Shown one piece after another: positions 43,280 through 53,148 of a DNA stretch of 64,000 nucleotides. The notes below the pieces were generated by a model. It did no database searches and had not been told where the DNA came from. It saw only the letters and a program-made list of their open reading frames with translations. The stretch is from Methylocapsa sp. S129 (lineage in GTDB: Bacteria > Pseudomonadota > Alphaproteobacteria > Rhizobiales > Beijerinckiaceae). Position 1 is the first letter of the stretch, and the number at the start of each line of letters is the position of its first letter. The translations under genes and the position numbers were made by a program. The stretch is from contig NZ_LMUI01000047.1 of assembly GCF_009765995.1 (NCBI RefSeq), positions 124,001-188,000 of the forward strand. Direction: 5' to 3'.

Positions 43280-44481
43280 TGCCCCGTCACCGTCACTGTC
43301 GGGTCGACGGATAGGCCGAGCGGCAGCGGCAGGTCGGGATCGAGCCCGCTGTCGATGACGATCTTGACCGGCACGCGCTGCACGATCTTGACGAAATTGC
43401 CGGTCGCGTTCTCGGCGGGGAAGGCGGCGAATTTCGAGCCCGAGCCCATCTGGATGCTGTCGACATGGCCGCGCAGGTCAAGCTGCGGATAGGCGTCGAC
43501 CCTGATCTTGGCCGACTGGCCCGGCCGCATCTGGGCGAGCTGGTTCTCCTTGAAATTGGCGGTGATCCAGACGTCGGGCGAGACGATCGAGAAGATCTGC
43601 TGGCCCGGCGAAACATAATTGCCGATCTCGACGTTGCGCTTGGTGATCCAGCCGTCCTGCGGCGCGCTGACGATCGTCCACGAGAGGTTGAGATTGGCCT
43701 GGTTGAGCCGCGCCTCGGCCTGCTCGACCTGTCCGTTCAATTGTCCGACCTGCTGGTCCGTCTCGCCGATGCGCTGCTGCACCGGCGAATTCTGCTGGAC
43801 CTGCGCGTCGGCGAGCATCACCTGCGCGTCGGCCTGGGCGAGCGCGGCGTTGGCCGCGTCGACCTCCTGCTGTGTCGTGGCGAGTTTCGGCAGGCTCTTC
43901 TGGCGGTCGTCGTCGGCCTTGGCCTTGAGCTGGTTCGCCTTGGCGCTGGCGAGTTGCGCCTGCGCCTGCTCCAGCAGCGCTGGAAAATTCTTGCGCGCGA
44001 TCTCGGCGCCGTACACTTGGCCCTGATATTGGCGCTTAGCCGTCTCCAGGGCGCCCTCGGCCTGATCGCGCGCGATCTGATATTGGCGCGGGTCGATGTG
44101 GATCAGCGCCTGTCCCTTGTGCACGAACTGATTGTCCTTCACGTCGAGCGAGGCGACTTCGCCGGCGACCTGCGGCGCGATGTCGACCGCACGGCCGTCG
44201 GTATAGGCGTCGTCGGTGCTTTCGAGGCCGCGGGTGGTGATCCAGTAATAGGCGCCGCCAGCGACGAGCAAAGCGATGACCGCGACGCCGATCAGCCAGA
44301 CGACGGGGCGGCGGCGGCGCCGGGCGGCCTCGCCCGCGTCGCCTCCCTTATCCGCGTCGTCCCGACCACCCTTGGCCTTGCCAGGCGCTTGCGCAGCGGA
44401 ATTGCCGGGTTCGCCGGCCGCCGCTTCGCCCGTCACGGATTGGTCTTTGTTGCTCTCTTGATCGGTCTGACTTTCGGCCAT
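43276..44481 (-). CDS. HlyD-family membrane fusion protein (EmrA-like)
   Basis: A 401-residue periplasmic adaptor. An acidic, low-complexity cytoplasmic tail (residues 1-52) precedes a single membrane anchor (PVVWLIGVAVIALLVAGGAYYWI, about 58-80). The two half-lipoyl segments flank a long coiled coil (AKRQYQGQ...QAQAQLASAKANQLKAKADDD...QVEQAEARLNQANLNL). DAYTDGRAVDIAPQVAGEV and APQDGWITKRNVEIGNYV are family markers. It is first gene of the efflux operon and bridges the MFS pump to the outer-membrane channel. Confidence 0.92.
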   Translation of the reverse strand: MAESQTDQESNKDQSVTGEAAAGEPGNSAAQAPGKAKGGRDDADKGGDAGEAARRRRRPVVWLIGVAVIALLVAGGAYYWITTRGLESTDDAYTDGRAVDIAPQVAGEVASLDVKDNQFVHKGQALIHIDPRQYQIARDQAEGALETAKRQYQGQVYGAEIARKNFPALLEQAQAQLASAKANQLKAKADDDRQKSLPKLATTQQEVDAANAALAQADAQVMLADAQVQQNSPVQQRIGETDQQVGQLNGQVEQAEARLNQANLNLSWTIVSAPQDGWITKRNVEIGNYVSPGQQIFSIVSPDVWITANFKENQLAQMRPGQSAKIRVDAYPQLDLRGHVDSIQMGSGSKFAAFPAENATGNFVKIVQRVPVKIVIDSGLDPDLPLPLGLSVDPTVTVTGQ

Positions 44482-45072
44482 CAGCCTTTGCTCGCTTGAC
44501 GATCGGATGCGTCGAGGATTGTCGCGGCTTGCGTCGCCGCCAATGAAGTCTAACCGACATTCGCCAGATGGTCACTGGTTCGAGCCCAATTTGCGAACGT
44601 TCCGGGTTCCAGGCAAGCCGAGATGACAGCAACCGCGGCTCTCGACCTTCGCGCTGATATGGCGTTTAAGCGATGGCGCGCCCGGAATGACGCTTGCCAA
44701 TGCTAAACGGGCGCGCCTAACGATTGATGCGCGCTCCCCGGTTGCATGGGATGCGTTCAAGACTGTGTGATTGGCCCATCGCTGAGCGCGTGAAGCCGTC
44801 CACTTGTCCTCAGCGAAGGGGAGCAATTCAGGATCGTCGACAATTCCGCCTTCCGAGCGTAAGCTCTCAATAATGGTCTATCGCCGGGGGGAAGGACCTG
44901 CCGCCCGTACAATGTCGGCTGGCAAAGCGTCTCTCGCGGCGCTTCCGCTTTTCATTTCGCACCGTCGGAACATTGCATGACGTCGAAGGCCCGCCAATGG
45001 CGACGCCGACGCCTCTGGCAGCGTTCGCATTAGGTGTCTAAATTGCAACAAGAACAAGCGGTGGTGGAATAA
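44482..45072. other. 591-bp gap with no supported gene
   Basis: It lies between the divergent EmrA-like gene and LacI-type gene 2 and should contain both promoters. Open frames here lack motifs and ribosome sites. A short segment at 44573-44589 (ACTGGTTCGAGCCCAAT) resembles a tRNA T-arm, but no tRNA body surrounds it. No clear operator palindrome was found. Confidence 0.5.
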
Positions 45073-46176
45073 GTGGCGGACAAGGCGAACGGGAACGGCA
45101 AGGGCAACGTCGAGCGGCCGGCTCGTTTGATCGATGTCGCCCGGCGCGCCAAAGTGTCCCGCGCCACCGCGGCGCGAGCGCTGGGCGGCTATGGTTTCGT
45201 CGGCGAGCAAACACGCAAACGCGTAGCGGCGGCCGCTCGCGAGTTGAATTACAGCACGAATGTCGTGGCGCGATCCATGCGCGCGGGCACGACCCAGACC
45301 ATCGGGGTCGTCGTCGCCGATATCAGCAATTCGTTCTTCAGTTACGCAACCCGCGCCATCATCGACACCGCAGCGCAAGCCGGTTACCAGACCCTCGTTC
45401 TCAATACTGACGACGATCTCGCCAAAGAGATCGACGCCGTGCGTCTGCTTATCGAGAAACGCGTGGATGGACTCATCGTCGTGCCATCGTCGGCGACAAG
45501 CTTTGATCATCTTGTCCTGAACGACGACTTGGCGAAGCCGCTGGTGCTGCTCGATCGCAGCGTGATTGGGCTTGGCGTCGCCAGCGCCTGCACCGACGAT
45601 CGAGGCGGCGCCAAAGCCGCCATAGAGCTTTTTCTTGAACGTGGGCATGTCCGGATCGCGCTTCTACTGGCGACGGCGGCTGCGCATGGCGCCGAAACAT
45701 CGCAGCCCGAAGGCGTTGTTTCTACAGTGCGGGAACGCGCAGCCGGCGCGCTAGAGGCGCTTGCTGCAAATGGAGCTCCCGAGCCGATTATCCGTTACAG
45801 CCGCAGCGACCTTGAGGCGAGTCGCGACGCCGCGCTGGAGCTCTTGAGGCAGCGGCCGCGCCCGACCGCTATACTTGCGACCAACGAGGAGATGGCGCTG
45901 GGCGTCCTAGCGGCCTGCGGCGAACTCGGCCTCACCATCGGCAAGGAGGTGTCGCTGATTAGCTTCGATGATTCGCCGTGGGCAAAGGTGATTGCGCCGG
46001 CGATGTCGGTGATCAAGCGCCCTGTCTACGAACTCGGGAGTGCGGCTGTCACCGCACTGATCCGGCAGATCAAAGGGCACGGCAAATCAGGCAGAATCGA
46101 ACTACCGACTCAGTTGATCGACCGCATGTCGGTCGCCGATGTTCACAAACAGCAGGTTAAGCGCCCTGCAATCTGA
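45073..46176 (+). CDS. LacI-family regulator of the polyol locus
   Basis: A 367-residue regulator. The helix-turn-helix LIDVARRAKVSRATAARALGGYGFVGEQTRKRVAAAARELNY spans about residues 18-58, with hinge STNVVARSMRAG. The effector core includes IGVVVADISNSFFSYATRAI, VDGLIVVPSS and ISFDDSPWAKVIAPAMSVI. The GTG at 45073 is the start; a purine-rich GGTGGTGGAATAA precedes it. It sits upstream of the polyol transport and oxidation genes, with two palindromic operators in the 317-bp gap, so local repression relieved by the imported polyol is the simplest model. Confidence 0.9.
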   Translation: MADKANGNGKGNVERPARLIDVARRAKVSRATAARALGGYGFVGEQTRKRVAAAARELNYSTNVVARSMRAGTTQTIGVVVADISNSFFSYATRAIIDTAAQAGYQTLVLNTDDDLAKEIDAVRLLIEKRVDGLIVVPSSATSFDHLVLNDDLAKPLVLLDRSVIGLGVASACTDDRGGAKAAIELFLERGHVRIALLLATAAAHGAETSQPEGVVSTVRERAAGALEALAANGAPEPIIRYSRSDLEASRDAALELLRQRPRPTAILATNEEMALGVLAACGELGLTIGKEVSLISFDDSPWAKVIAPAMSVIKRPVYELGSAAVTALIRQIKGHGKSGRIELPTQLIDRMSVADVHKQQVKRPAI

Positions 46177-46417
46177 CTATCGAGCGATCGCTAAAATCCC
46201 ACAGATACGTACGTCCGCGGCTGCGGCGACAAGTCGCGAGAGCGAGCGGGCCGAATTTTCAAAGCGTTTGGCCAATATCGTGACGATGTAACCCGCTGTA
46301 TGCGCGTCGGACACGTTTAGGCGGTTAGCGCTGATCAATCGATCAAGCGGGCGCCCGATTTTCAACTCCTCGAACGAGAGGCGCTATTGACAATCCCGAT
46401 TCCTTCATGCATTCCTC

Positions 46418-46456
46418 AAACTGAGATCGATCTCAGTTTTGATGAGATCGGTCTCA
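46418..46456. promoter_or_regulatory. Two palindromic operators spaced 21 bp centre to centre
   Basis: AAACTGAGATCGATCTCAGTTT (46418-46439, given here as its two halves AAACTGAGATC and GATCTCAGTTT) is a perfect 22-bp palindrome. A second site, TGAGATCGGTCTCA (46443-46456), shares the core with one arm mismatch. Centres are 21 bp apart, two helical turns, so two repressor dimers could bind on the same face. The start codon of the binding-protein gene is 37 bp downstream. Confidence 0.75.
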
Positions 46457-46493
46457 CAAAGACACAAAAATCAGTCCTATTAGGGAGGAAATC

Positions 46494-47453
46494 ATGAGGA
46501 CCAAGAAGCACCTGGCCGGGATCGTCATGGCTGGCGCAACGCTTGCCCTGACATCTGGTGGGCCGTCCTTCGCCAAGGACGTCAAATCCGTTGGAATATC
46601 TGTTGGGTCTCTGGGAAACCCAGGCTTTGTCATCATTGCCAATACGGCGACGCGCCTCATCCACAAGGCGTATCCGCAGGCGCGGGTCACCACGGTGGGC
46701 TATGACTATGACCTTGGCAAACAGGTCAACCAAATCGACAATTTCATCGCAGCCGGAGTCGATTTCATCCTGCTCAATCCCGGCGATCCGAAGGCCATCA
46801 CGCCCGCCATAAAGAAAGCGCAGGCGGCCGGCATCCCGGTTGTGGCGTTCGATACCGCAGCCGACGGGGCCGACGCGGCCATTACGACCGACAACGTCAT
46901 GGCCGGAAGCGTGTCTTGTCAGTACATCGCCGACAAGCTCAAGGGCAAAGGCGACGTCGTCATCGAGAACGGACCTCAGGTCTCGTCGGTGATCGACCGC
47001 GTCAATGGCTGCAAGCAGGTTTTCGCCAAATATCCCGGAATCAAAGTTCTGTCCGACGATCAGGATGGCAAGGGTTCGCGGGACGGCGGCATGGCTGTGG
47101 CGCAGGGCTATCTGACCCGCTTCCCGAAGATCGACGCCATCTTCACCATCAATGATCCGCAGGCGATAGGCACGGCCCTTGCTGCGAAACAGTCGAAGCG
47201 TAGCGAGTTTTTCATCACTTCGGTCGACGGTTCGCCTGATATTGAAGCGGCGTTAAAAGATCCTGCGCTCGCCATGATCGAAGGATCTGCGAGCCAGGAT
47301 TTCTACGCCATTCCGAAGGTCTCGGCAGAGACCGCCATCGACATCATCAATGGCAAAAAGCCTGCAAATCCGCTCATCCTGATCCCTTCAACCCTCGTGA
47401 CTCGCGAAAATGTCGGTGAGTACAAAGGCTGGAATTTCAAGCACGACGATTGA
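46494..47453 (+). CDS. Polyol/sugar ABC transporter, periplasmic binding protein
   Basis: A 319-residue type I periplasmic binding protein with a signal peptide (MRTKKHLAGIVMAGATLALTSGGPSFA). Typical strands and loops are VKSVGISVGSLGNPGFVIIANTA, IDNFIAAGVDFILLNPGDPKAI, IPVVAFDTAADGADAAITTDN and ITSVDGSPDIEAALKDP. AGGGAGGAAAT immediately precedes the ATG. It is first of the operon and is followed by a hairpin that separates it from the dehydrogenase gene, which suggests it is made in excess of the other components. The ligand is inferred to be a sugar alcohol from the next gene. Confidence 0.88.
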   Translation: MRTKKHLAGIVMAGATLALTSGGPSFAKDVKSVGISVGSLGNPGFVIIANTATRLIHKAYPQARVTTVGYDYDLGKQVNQIDNFIAAGVDFILLNPGDPKAITPAIKKAQAAGIPVVAFDTAADGADAAITTDNVMAGSVSCQYIADKLKGKGDVVIENGPQVSSVIDRVNGCKQVFAKYPGIKVLSDDQDGKGSRDGGMAVAQGYLTRFPKIDAIFTINDPQAIGTALAAKQSKRSEFFITSVDGSPDIEAALKDPALAMIEGSASQDFYAIPKVSAETAIDIINGKKPANPLILIPSTLVTRENVGEYKGWNFKHDD

Positions 47454-47477
47454 TTTCCCCCAGACCGGGCGCAGAGA

Positions 47478-47503
47478 GCCCTCCCCGCTTTTTCGGGGAG
47501 GGC
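47478..47503 (+). terminator. Intra-operon hairpin after the binding-protein gene
   Basis: GCCCTCCCCG (47478-47487) pairs exactly with CGGGGAGGGC (47494-47503) around a CTTTTT loop. No U-tract follows, and the dehydrogenase start is only 28 bp further on. It more likely protects the upstream mRNA or reduces read-through, giving more binding protein than cytoplasmic enzyme. Confidence 0.65.
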
Positions 47504-47530
47504 GCATTCCTTTCAGAAAATATTGCTAAA

Positions 47531-49006
47531 ATGATCAAGCTTAGCCGAGCAGCCCTCAGGTCCTTTGGCCCTAATGTCGCCAGGCCAACCTATGACCGCG
47601 ACCGCCTGCGGCCGGGCATCGTGCACTTCGGCGTCGGCAATTTTCATCGGGTGCACCAGGGGCTCGCCATTGAAGCCTGCCTGCACCATCCAGGCCATGA
47701 GGATTGGGCCATCTGCGGCGTCGGCCTTACAGATGGGCCGGCCGCCAGGGCCAAGGCCGAAGCCTACAACGCTCAAGACAACCTCTATTCCGTCACCGCG
47801 CTCAGCTCGCCGACCCCGCGCCATACGCAGATCGTCGGGGCGATGGTTGAATATATGCACGCCCCGCATTCTCCAGAGGCCGTGCTCGCTCGTCTTGCCG
47901 ACAGCGCGACTCGAATCGTCTCGCTGACGATCACCGAGGGCGGCTATAATATCGATGAAAAGAGTGGCGCATTCCGGCTTGACGCGCCCGATATCCGCCA
48001 CGACCTCGAAGGCGGTTCGCCCCGCACCGTGTTCGGCTACATCGTCGCGGCGCTGGCGCGACGACGCGCGACGGGGCTTCCGCCCTTCACGGTGATGTCC
48101 TGCGATAACCTCCAACGCAATGGCGAGACGACCCGTCTGGGCGTCACGAGTTTCGCCCGGGCGATCGATCCATATCTCGCTGATTGGATCGGCGTGAACG
48201 GCGCCTTTCCGAATTCAATGGTCGACCGAATTGCGCCGCACGTGCCGGAGGCCGAACGTCAAAGACTGGCGCTGGCGACCGGCGTCGACGATCTCCTCGC
48301 CGCGACTTGCGAAACTTATACCAGTTGGGTCGTGGAGGACCGCTTCTGCGCCGGGCGGCCTCAACTCGAGCTCGCCGGCGTTGTGTTCAGCGACGAGGTC
48401 CCGGCATATGTCGCCGTGAAGGGCAGGCTTTCCAACGCCGCTCACATGCTGATGTGCTACCCTGCCCTGCTGATGGGTTCGCGGTTTGTCGACGAAGGCA
48501 TGCGTCAGCCCGCCATTCCGCGACTTCTCCATAATTTCTGGGACCTTGACGCTCGACAGCTTGTTGATCCGCCGTCTGGCTTTTCCGTGCCGGCTTTCAC
48601 TGAGAAAGTGGTGGAGCGCTTCGCCAATCCGGCGATCAAAGACCAGCTTCTGCGCGTGGCCGGCGACGGCGCTTCAAAGATTGTCGTCTTCCACGGCAAG
48701 ACGATCGCGCAACTGATCGCCAACGGCGGCGACCTCACCCGCGAAGTGTTCCTGATCGCCTGCTTCAGACGCTATCTGGATGGCGTCGACGATGAGGGCG
48801 TTTCCTTCAAAGTTTTTGAGCCGCACATCGCCAAAACAGATTGGCAGCGATTGCGCGGCGGCGACCCTTTGGCCGTGCTCGACATCGACGCTTTTCGTGG
48901 ACTTGGCCTTCGGCAGAGCGCGCGCTTCCTTGCAGCCTATCAACACCTTTCACAACGCTTGGAAACGCAAGGGACCGCTGCGACGCTCGCGCAACTCTTG
49001 ATCTAG
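47531..49006 (+). CDS. Mannitol dehydrogenase-family polyol dehydrogenase
   Basis: A 491-residue long-chain dehydrogenase of the mannitol 2-dehydrogenase/fructuronate reductase family. The N-terminal Rossmann segment is [43 protein letters not shown] and the catalytic-Lys segment [21 protein letters not shown] are conserved. These enzymes oxidise mannitol, arabinitol or sorbitol to ketoses using NAD. The frame opens at 47450, but the ATG at 47531 starts the family N-terminus. No good ribosome site is visible. The polyol transporter context supports a polyol rather than a uronate substrate. Confidence 0.88.
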   Translation: MIKLSRAALRSFGPNVARPTYDRDRLRPGIVHFGVGNFHRVHQGLAIEACLHHPGHEDWAICGVGLTDGPAARAKAEAYNAQDNLYSVTALSSPTPRHTQIVGAMVEYMHAPHSPEAVLARLADSATRIVSLTITEGGYNIDEKSGAFRLDAPDIRHDLEGGSPRTVFGYIVAALARRRATGLPPFTVMSCDNLQRNGETTRLGVTSFARAIDPYLADWIGVNGAFPNSMVDRIAPHVPEAERQRLALATGVDDLLAATCETYTSWVVEDRFCAGRPQLELAGVVFSDEVPAYVAVKGRLSNAAHMLMCYPALLMGSRFVDEGMRQPAIPRLLHNFWDLDARQLVDPPSGFSVPAFTEKVVERFANPAIKDQLLRVAGDGASKIVVFHGKTIAQLIANGGDLTREVFLIACFRRYLDGVDDEGVSFKVFEPHIAKTDWQRLRGGDPLAVLDIDAFRGLGLRQSARFLAAYQHLSQRLETQGTAATLAQLLI

Positions 49007-49016
49007 GAACGATCGG

Positions 49017-50555
49017 ATGAGTACGGACCAGAATCGCCCCTTCTTGGAAATGCGAAATGTCTCGAAGACATTCGGGCGTGTCCGCGCACTGACGAGCGTG
49101 TCGCTCGACATTAGAGTTGGCGAAATCCACGCCTTGATGGGCGAGAACGGAGCCGGGAAGTCGACCCTGATGAAGATCCTATCGGGCGCCATTGCGCCGG
49201 ATGAGGGTTCGGAAATCGTGATCGAGGGCCGCAGAGTTGCGATCAACGGGCCGATGGCGGCAAAGCAGTTGGGCATCGCCATCATTTATCAGGAATTGAC
49301 CCTCGCCCCGAATCTCTCCGTCGCGGAAAACATCTATCTGGGCCGCGAGCCGAGCCGGGGCGCCCTTATCGATCGCAAGGCAATGGTTGCGGGCGTCGAA
49401 AGCGTTCTGCAGCGTCTCGGCGCCAACTTTGCCGCGCGCGACAAGGTCGCGGGCCTGTCGATTGCCGAGCGTCAATTGGTGGAAATCGCGCGCGCCGTGC
49501 ATGCCCGCTCACGCGTGCTGATCATGGACGAACCCACCACTACTTTGTCCGAGCGCGAGACTGAACGGCTGTTCGCCCTGGTGCGCCAACTCAAGCAGGA
49601 GGGGCTCGCCATCGTCTACATCAGCCACCGCATGAAAGAGGTCTACGAGCTTTCCGACCGCGTCTCTGTGCTGCGCGACGGCGCCTACGTCGGCACATTG
49701 GGGCGCGACGCGATCAATCCGGCGGCCGTGGTGCGCATGATGGTCGGACGCGATCTCTCCTCCTTCTACAAGAAGGAGCATAACGCCCATGGGAGCCGTG
49801 GCCGGCCCATCCTCTCGGTGCGCGACGTCTCCGATGGCAGGCGCGTCGAGCCGTGCTCCTTCGACATTCACGAAGGCGAAGTCCTCGGCATCGCCGGCCT
49901 GGTCGGGGCCGGACGCACGGAACTCGCTCGCCTGATCTTCGGCGCCGATCCGAAAATAACGGGCGCGATCGCCGTCGACGGTCGCGATGTGAATCCCCGC
50001 TCGCCGAAGGACGCCATTGAAGCAGGAATCGCCTATCTGACCGAGGACCGCAAGTTGCTCGGACTGATGCTCGACATGTCCGTGTCCGAGAACATCAATC
50101 TGGGCGTGATGAGCCGCGACGCCTTGGCTGGCGGCGTGCTTAATCGGGCCAAGGGCCGCAAGCGCACCGCAGAGGCGATCGAGGCGACCGGCATTCGCAC
50201 CGCCTCGCCAGACGCTCCGGTTGGCGGCCTATCCGGTGGGAACCAACAGAAAGTCCTGCTTTCGCGCCTGCTCGAAACCCGGCCGCGCGTACTGATCCTC
50301 GACGAACCGACCCGCGGCGTCGATATCGGCGCGAAGTCTGAAATCTATCGGCTGATCGACAGGCTGGCGCGCGAAGGCGTCGGCGTCGCGGTGATCTCCT
50401 CGGAACTGCCGGAGATTGTCGGCATATGCGACCGCGTCATCGTCATGCGCGAGGGCCGCATCGCCGGCGAGGTCGGTGGGGCCGCTGGCGCCGAACAGAT
50501 TACGCAGGAGAACATCATGGCCATCGCCACCTCGGCAGCCAAGGAAGCGGCGTGA
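49017..50555 (+). CDS. Polyol/sugar ABC transporter, duplicated ATP-binding subunit
   Basis: A 512-residue RbsA-like double ATPase. Domain 1: Walker [10 protein letters not shown], signature [14 protein letters not shown], Walker [12 protein letters not shown]. Domain 2: altered Walker [14 protein letters not shown], signature [13 protein letters not shown] and Walker [13 protein letters not shown]. The order matches ribose and galactose ATPases, where only one site is fully competent. It starts 10 bp after the dehydrogenase gene and 52 bp precede the permease gene. It energises the transporter served by the binding protein at 46494. Confidence 0.92.
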   Translation: MSTDQNRPFLEMRNVSKTFGRVRALTSVSLDIRVGEIHALMGENGAGKSTLMKILSGAIAPDEGSEIVIEGRRVAINGPMAAKQLGIAIIYQELTLAPNLSVAENIYLGREPSRGALIDRKAMVAGVESVLQRLGANFAARDKVAGLSIAERQLVEIARAVHARSRVLIMDEPTTTLSERETERLFALVRQLKQEGLAIVYISHRMKEVYELSDRVSVLRDGAYVGTLGRDAINPAAVVRMMVGRDLSSFYKKEHNAHGSRGRPILSVRDVSDGRRVEPCSFDIHEGEVLGIAGLVGAGRTELARLIFGADPKITGAIAVDGRDVNPRSPKDAIEAGIAYLTEDRKLLGLMLDMSVSENINLGVMSRDALAGGVLNRAKGRKRTAEAIEATGIRTASPDAPVGGLSGGNQQKVLLSRLLETRPRVLILDEPTRGVDIGAKSEIYRLIDRLAREGVGVAVISSELPEIVGICDRVIVMREGRIAGEVGGAAGAEQITQENIMAIATSAAKEAA

Positions 50556-50607
50556 CACGTTCGCCGGCGGACACGGCGGCAGACTTTGAGACAGGCAGGA
50601 CAGCGCG

Positions 50608-51633
50608 ATGACATCAACCCATTCCTCCGCGGCGGAGGCTAAACGCCGCAACCCGGCCCTGGCCGGCAATCTGCGCGGACTTGGCATGCTGCCAGCTTTG
50701 GTGCTGATCGCGATCCTGTTCCAAATTCTGTCCGGCTATGTCGAGACGGGCGGCTTATCCTGGGCGGACGGCCGCTTCATGTCCTGGAACAACCTGTCGA
50801 TCGTGACGCAGCAAGCCTCGATCAATACGGTGCTCGCCGCGGGCATGACCTTCGTCATCCTCACTGGCGGCATCGACCTGTCGGTGGGCTCAGTGCTCGC
50901 GGCCTCGGCCATGCTCGCCATGATCGCCTCGCTTATCCCCGGTTGGGGCATGTTGGGGGTACTCGTGGCTTTGATCGGCGGCGGCGCGCTCGGACTGATC
51001 AATGGCGCGCTCATCGCGTTCTTGCGCTTGCCGCCTTTCATCGTCACGCTAGGCACGATGACGTCCGTGCGCGGTCTTGCTCGACTGTTCGGTCATGACA
51101 ACACGATCTTCAATGCCGATCTCCCCTTCGCATTCCTCGGCAACGGCGCCCTTTTTGGCGTGCCCTGGCTCGTCATCATTGCGCTCGCGACCGTGGTGGT
51201 TTCCTGGGTGATCCTGCGCCGCACTGTGCTGGGCATGCGCGTCTACGCCGTGGGCGGCAATCCTGAAGCCGCGCGCCTTGCCGGCGTCAAAGTATGGTCG
51301 ATCTCCCTCTTCGTTTACGGCATGTCAGGATTGCTGGCGGGCCTAGGCGGAGCGATGTCCGCCGCAAAATTATACGCGGCGAACGGTCTCCAGGTCGGCC
51401 AATCCTACGAGCTCGACGCCATAGCCGCGGTGATTCTTGGCGGCACCAGTTTTGTCGGCGGCATCGGCTCGATCTGGGGCACGCTGGTCGGCGCGCTGAT
51501 CATAGCGGTGCTTTCAAACGGACTTATCCTGACCGGAGTCTCCGACATCTGGCAGTTCATCATCAAAGGCCTGGTGATCATCGGCGCCGTCGCTCTCGAT
51601 CGCCTCCGAACGTCTGGCAATGCTCGAACGTAA
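50608..51633 (+). CDS. Polyol/sugar ABC transporter, permease (RbsC type)
   Basis: A 341-residue inner-membrane permease with about eight to ten hydrophobic helices. Family blocks include AAGMTFVILTGGIDLSVGSVLA, LINGALIAFLRLPPFIVTLGTM and YAVGGNPEAARLAGV, the latter being the conserved cytoplasmic loop. GGCAGGA lies about nine bases before the ATG. It is the last gene of the polyol operon; after it comes a 570-bp region with one doubtful small frame. Confidence 0.92.
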   Translation: MTSTHSSAAEAKRRNPALAGNLRGLGMLPALVLIAILFQILSGYVETGGLSWADGRFMSWNNLSIVTQQASINTVLAAGMTFVILTGGIDLSVGSVLAASAMLAMIASLIPGWGMLGVLVALIGGGALGLINGALIAFLRLPPFIVTLGTMTSVRGLARLFGHDNTIFNADLPFAFLGNGALFGVPWLVIIALATVVVSWVILRRTVLGMRVYAVGGNPEAARLAGVKVWSISLFVYGMSGLLAGLGGAMSAAKLYAANGLQVGQSYELDAIAAVILGGTSFVGGIGSIWGTLVGALIIAVLSNGLILTGVSDIWQFIIKGLVIIGAVALDRLRTSGNART

Positions 51634-51738
51634 AACTCGGCGATCGCGATGCTTTGGGTTCGCACCTGATCTTGATCGCCGGCATCAACTCCCGGACGGT
51701 GCAATTAGGGGATGGCGTGGACAGCGCCGGCGCCGGCA

Positions 51739-51993
51739 TTAGTCGAACTGAACAAAAAGATGGGACCACAGACGCCGCGCGATCTGGTGGAGACACCAGC
51801 CGAAATAGACAACTCCCAAGAGCGTCAATAAGATTGCGCATCCCAGGATCGTCAAGAACACCCACAAACTGTCAACGAGCAGCGTCCAGTTATTCAATTC
51901 TCCGTCGGCGCGTGGAAATGCTTTTGTTTGACCGTGAATTTGATTGAGTTCCACAAGATCACCAGAGTTCCAGATTCGCGGGCGTCTCTCCAT
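51739..51993 (-). CDS. Possible small membrane protein, unrecognised
   Basis: An 84-residue frame with one long hydrophobic stretch (LLVDSLWVFLTILGCAILLTLLGVVYFGW, about residues 38-66) between a polar N-terminus and a basic C-terminus (HQIARRLWSHLF), which suggests an N-out or tail-anchored segment. There is no clear ribosome site and no family is recognised. It is the only plausible gene in the 570 bp between the polyol permease and the BMP-type permease. Composition is slightly AT-rich. Confidence 0.35.
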   Translation of the reverse strand: MERRPRIWNSGDLVELNQIHGQTKAFPRADGELNNWTLLVDSLWVFLTILGCAILLTLLGVVYFGWCLHQIARRLWSHLFVQFD

Positions 51994-52203
51994 TAGCCGC
52001 TGACAATGATGGAGGTGGGGCGAATGATATTTTGTTTTATGTCTGATTTATTTACGGATTTTGCTTGAGAGATAACCCCAGAGGGGGCCGGGCAAACCGA
52101 CCGGGACATCGCCCTATCGCGTCGCGCCATCGCCGCCATAACGGGGCGCGACCGGCGAGCTGCAAAGCGAGGCGGAAGAAATAAACAGGGATTGAGCGAG
52201 ACG

Positions 52204-53148
52204 TTACCGCTCTCCGCGTCGGAACGGCTGCATCAGCGCCTGGGGCACGCGCGCGCGCCGCGCCATCGCCAACAGCGCGACGATCGACATGAGATAGGGG
52301 ATCATCAGAAACACCTGATACGGGACGGCCTTTCCGACAATATGCTGCAGGCGGAGCTGATAAGCGTCGAACAAGGCAAAGAGGAGAGCCCCAATCAGCG
52401 CCCGCTCCGGCCGCCAAGAGGAGAACACGACCAACGCGATCGAGATCCAGCCCCGCCCCTGAACCATGGTCGGAAAGAAGCTGTTGAAGGCGGAGAGCGT
52501 CAGGAAGGAACCGCCGATAGCCATCAGCGCGCTGCCGGCCACGACCGCCACGATCCGCACTTTGATTGGATCGATGCCCTGGGCCTCCGCGGCATGTGGA
52601 TTCTCGCCCACGATCCGGATCGCAAGGCCAAGAGGCGTCCGCGCAAGCACATAGGTCGCGACGAGGGCCAGTGCGATCGCCAGATAGGTTGGCGCGGTCT
52701 GGCTGAAAACGGCCTGGCCAAGGAATGGCAAATCCGACAGCACCGGAATGTGCAGAACCTGAAACGGCAGGATCGTCGGCGGCGTCCCCGACACCGGCAC
52801 GGCGAGACGGAAGATGAAATAGGCGAGGCTCGAGGCGAACAACGTGACGCCCAGTCCGGTCACGTGCTGCGACAGGCCAAGCGGCACGGTCATGATTGCA
52901 TGCAGCAGGCCGAAGACGGCGCCGCTCAACCCAGCGGCCAGAACGCCGAGCCAAAGATCGCCGCCATGATAGACGGTCAGCCACCCGATCATCGCGCCAA
53001 ACGTCATGACGCCTTCGATGCCAAGATTAAGAACGCCAGCCCGCTCCGAGATCAGTTCGCCAAGCGTGCCGAAAATGAGTGGCGTCGCGATTCGGAGAAC
53101 GGCGGCCCAAAGCCCCGCGTTGGCGAAAACGTCGAGCGCCTCCATCAT
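52204..53148 (-). CDS. BMP-type ABC transporter, second permease
   Basis: A 314-residue permease of the nucleoside/BMP transporter group. It begins with ATPLIFGTLGELISERAGVLNLGIEGVM, the marker of the shorter permease, and continues with LLHAIMTVPLGLSQHVTGLGVTLFA and RIVGENPHAAEAQGID. About eight membrane helices are evident. The ATG overlaps the stop of the other permease by four bases. It is the last gene of a minus-strand operon starting with the cytosine-deaminase-like gene. Confidence 0.9.
   Translation of the reverse strand: MMEALDVFANAGLWAAVLRIATPLIFGTLGELISERAGVLNLGIEGVMTFGAMIGWLTVYHGGDLWLGVLAAGLSGAVFGLLHAIMTVPLGLSQHVTGLGVTLFASSLAYFIFRLAVPVSGTPPTILPFQVLHIPVLSDLPFLGQAVFSQTAPTYLAIALALVATYVLARTPLGLAIRIVGENPHAAEAQGIDPIKVRIVAVVAGSALMAIGGSFLTLSAFNSFFPTMVQGRGWISIALVVFSSWRPERALIGALLFALFDAYQLRLQHIVGKAVPYQVFLMIPYLMSIVALLAMARRARVPQALMQPFRRGER

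Noticed and set aside
44573-44589. tRNA T-arm-like sequence that could mark an att site
   Set aside because: Only the GGTTCGAGCCC word is present; no acceptor, D or anticodon arms fit around it and no integrase gene is near.
46177-46365. A 62-codon minus-strand frame next to LacI-type gene 2
   Set aside because: It looks mildly protein-like but has no start signals or recognised family and lies in the control region of the polyol operon.
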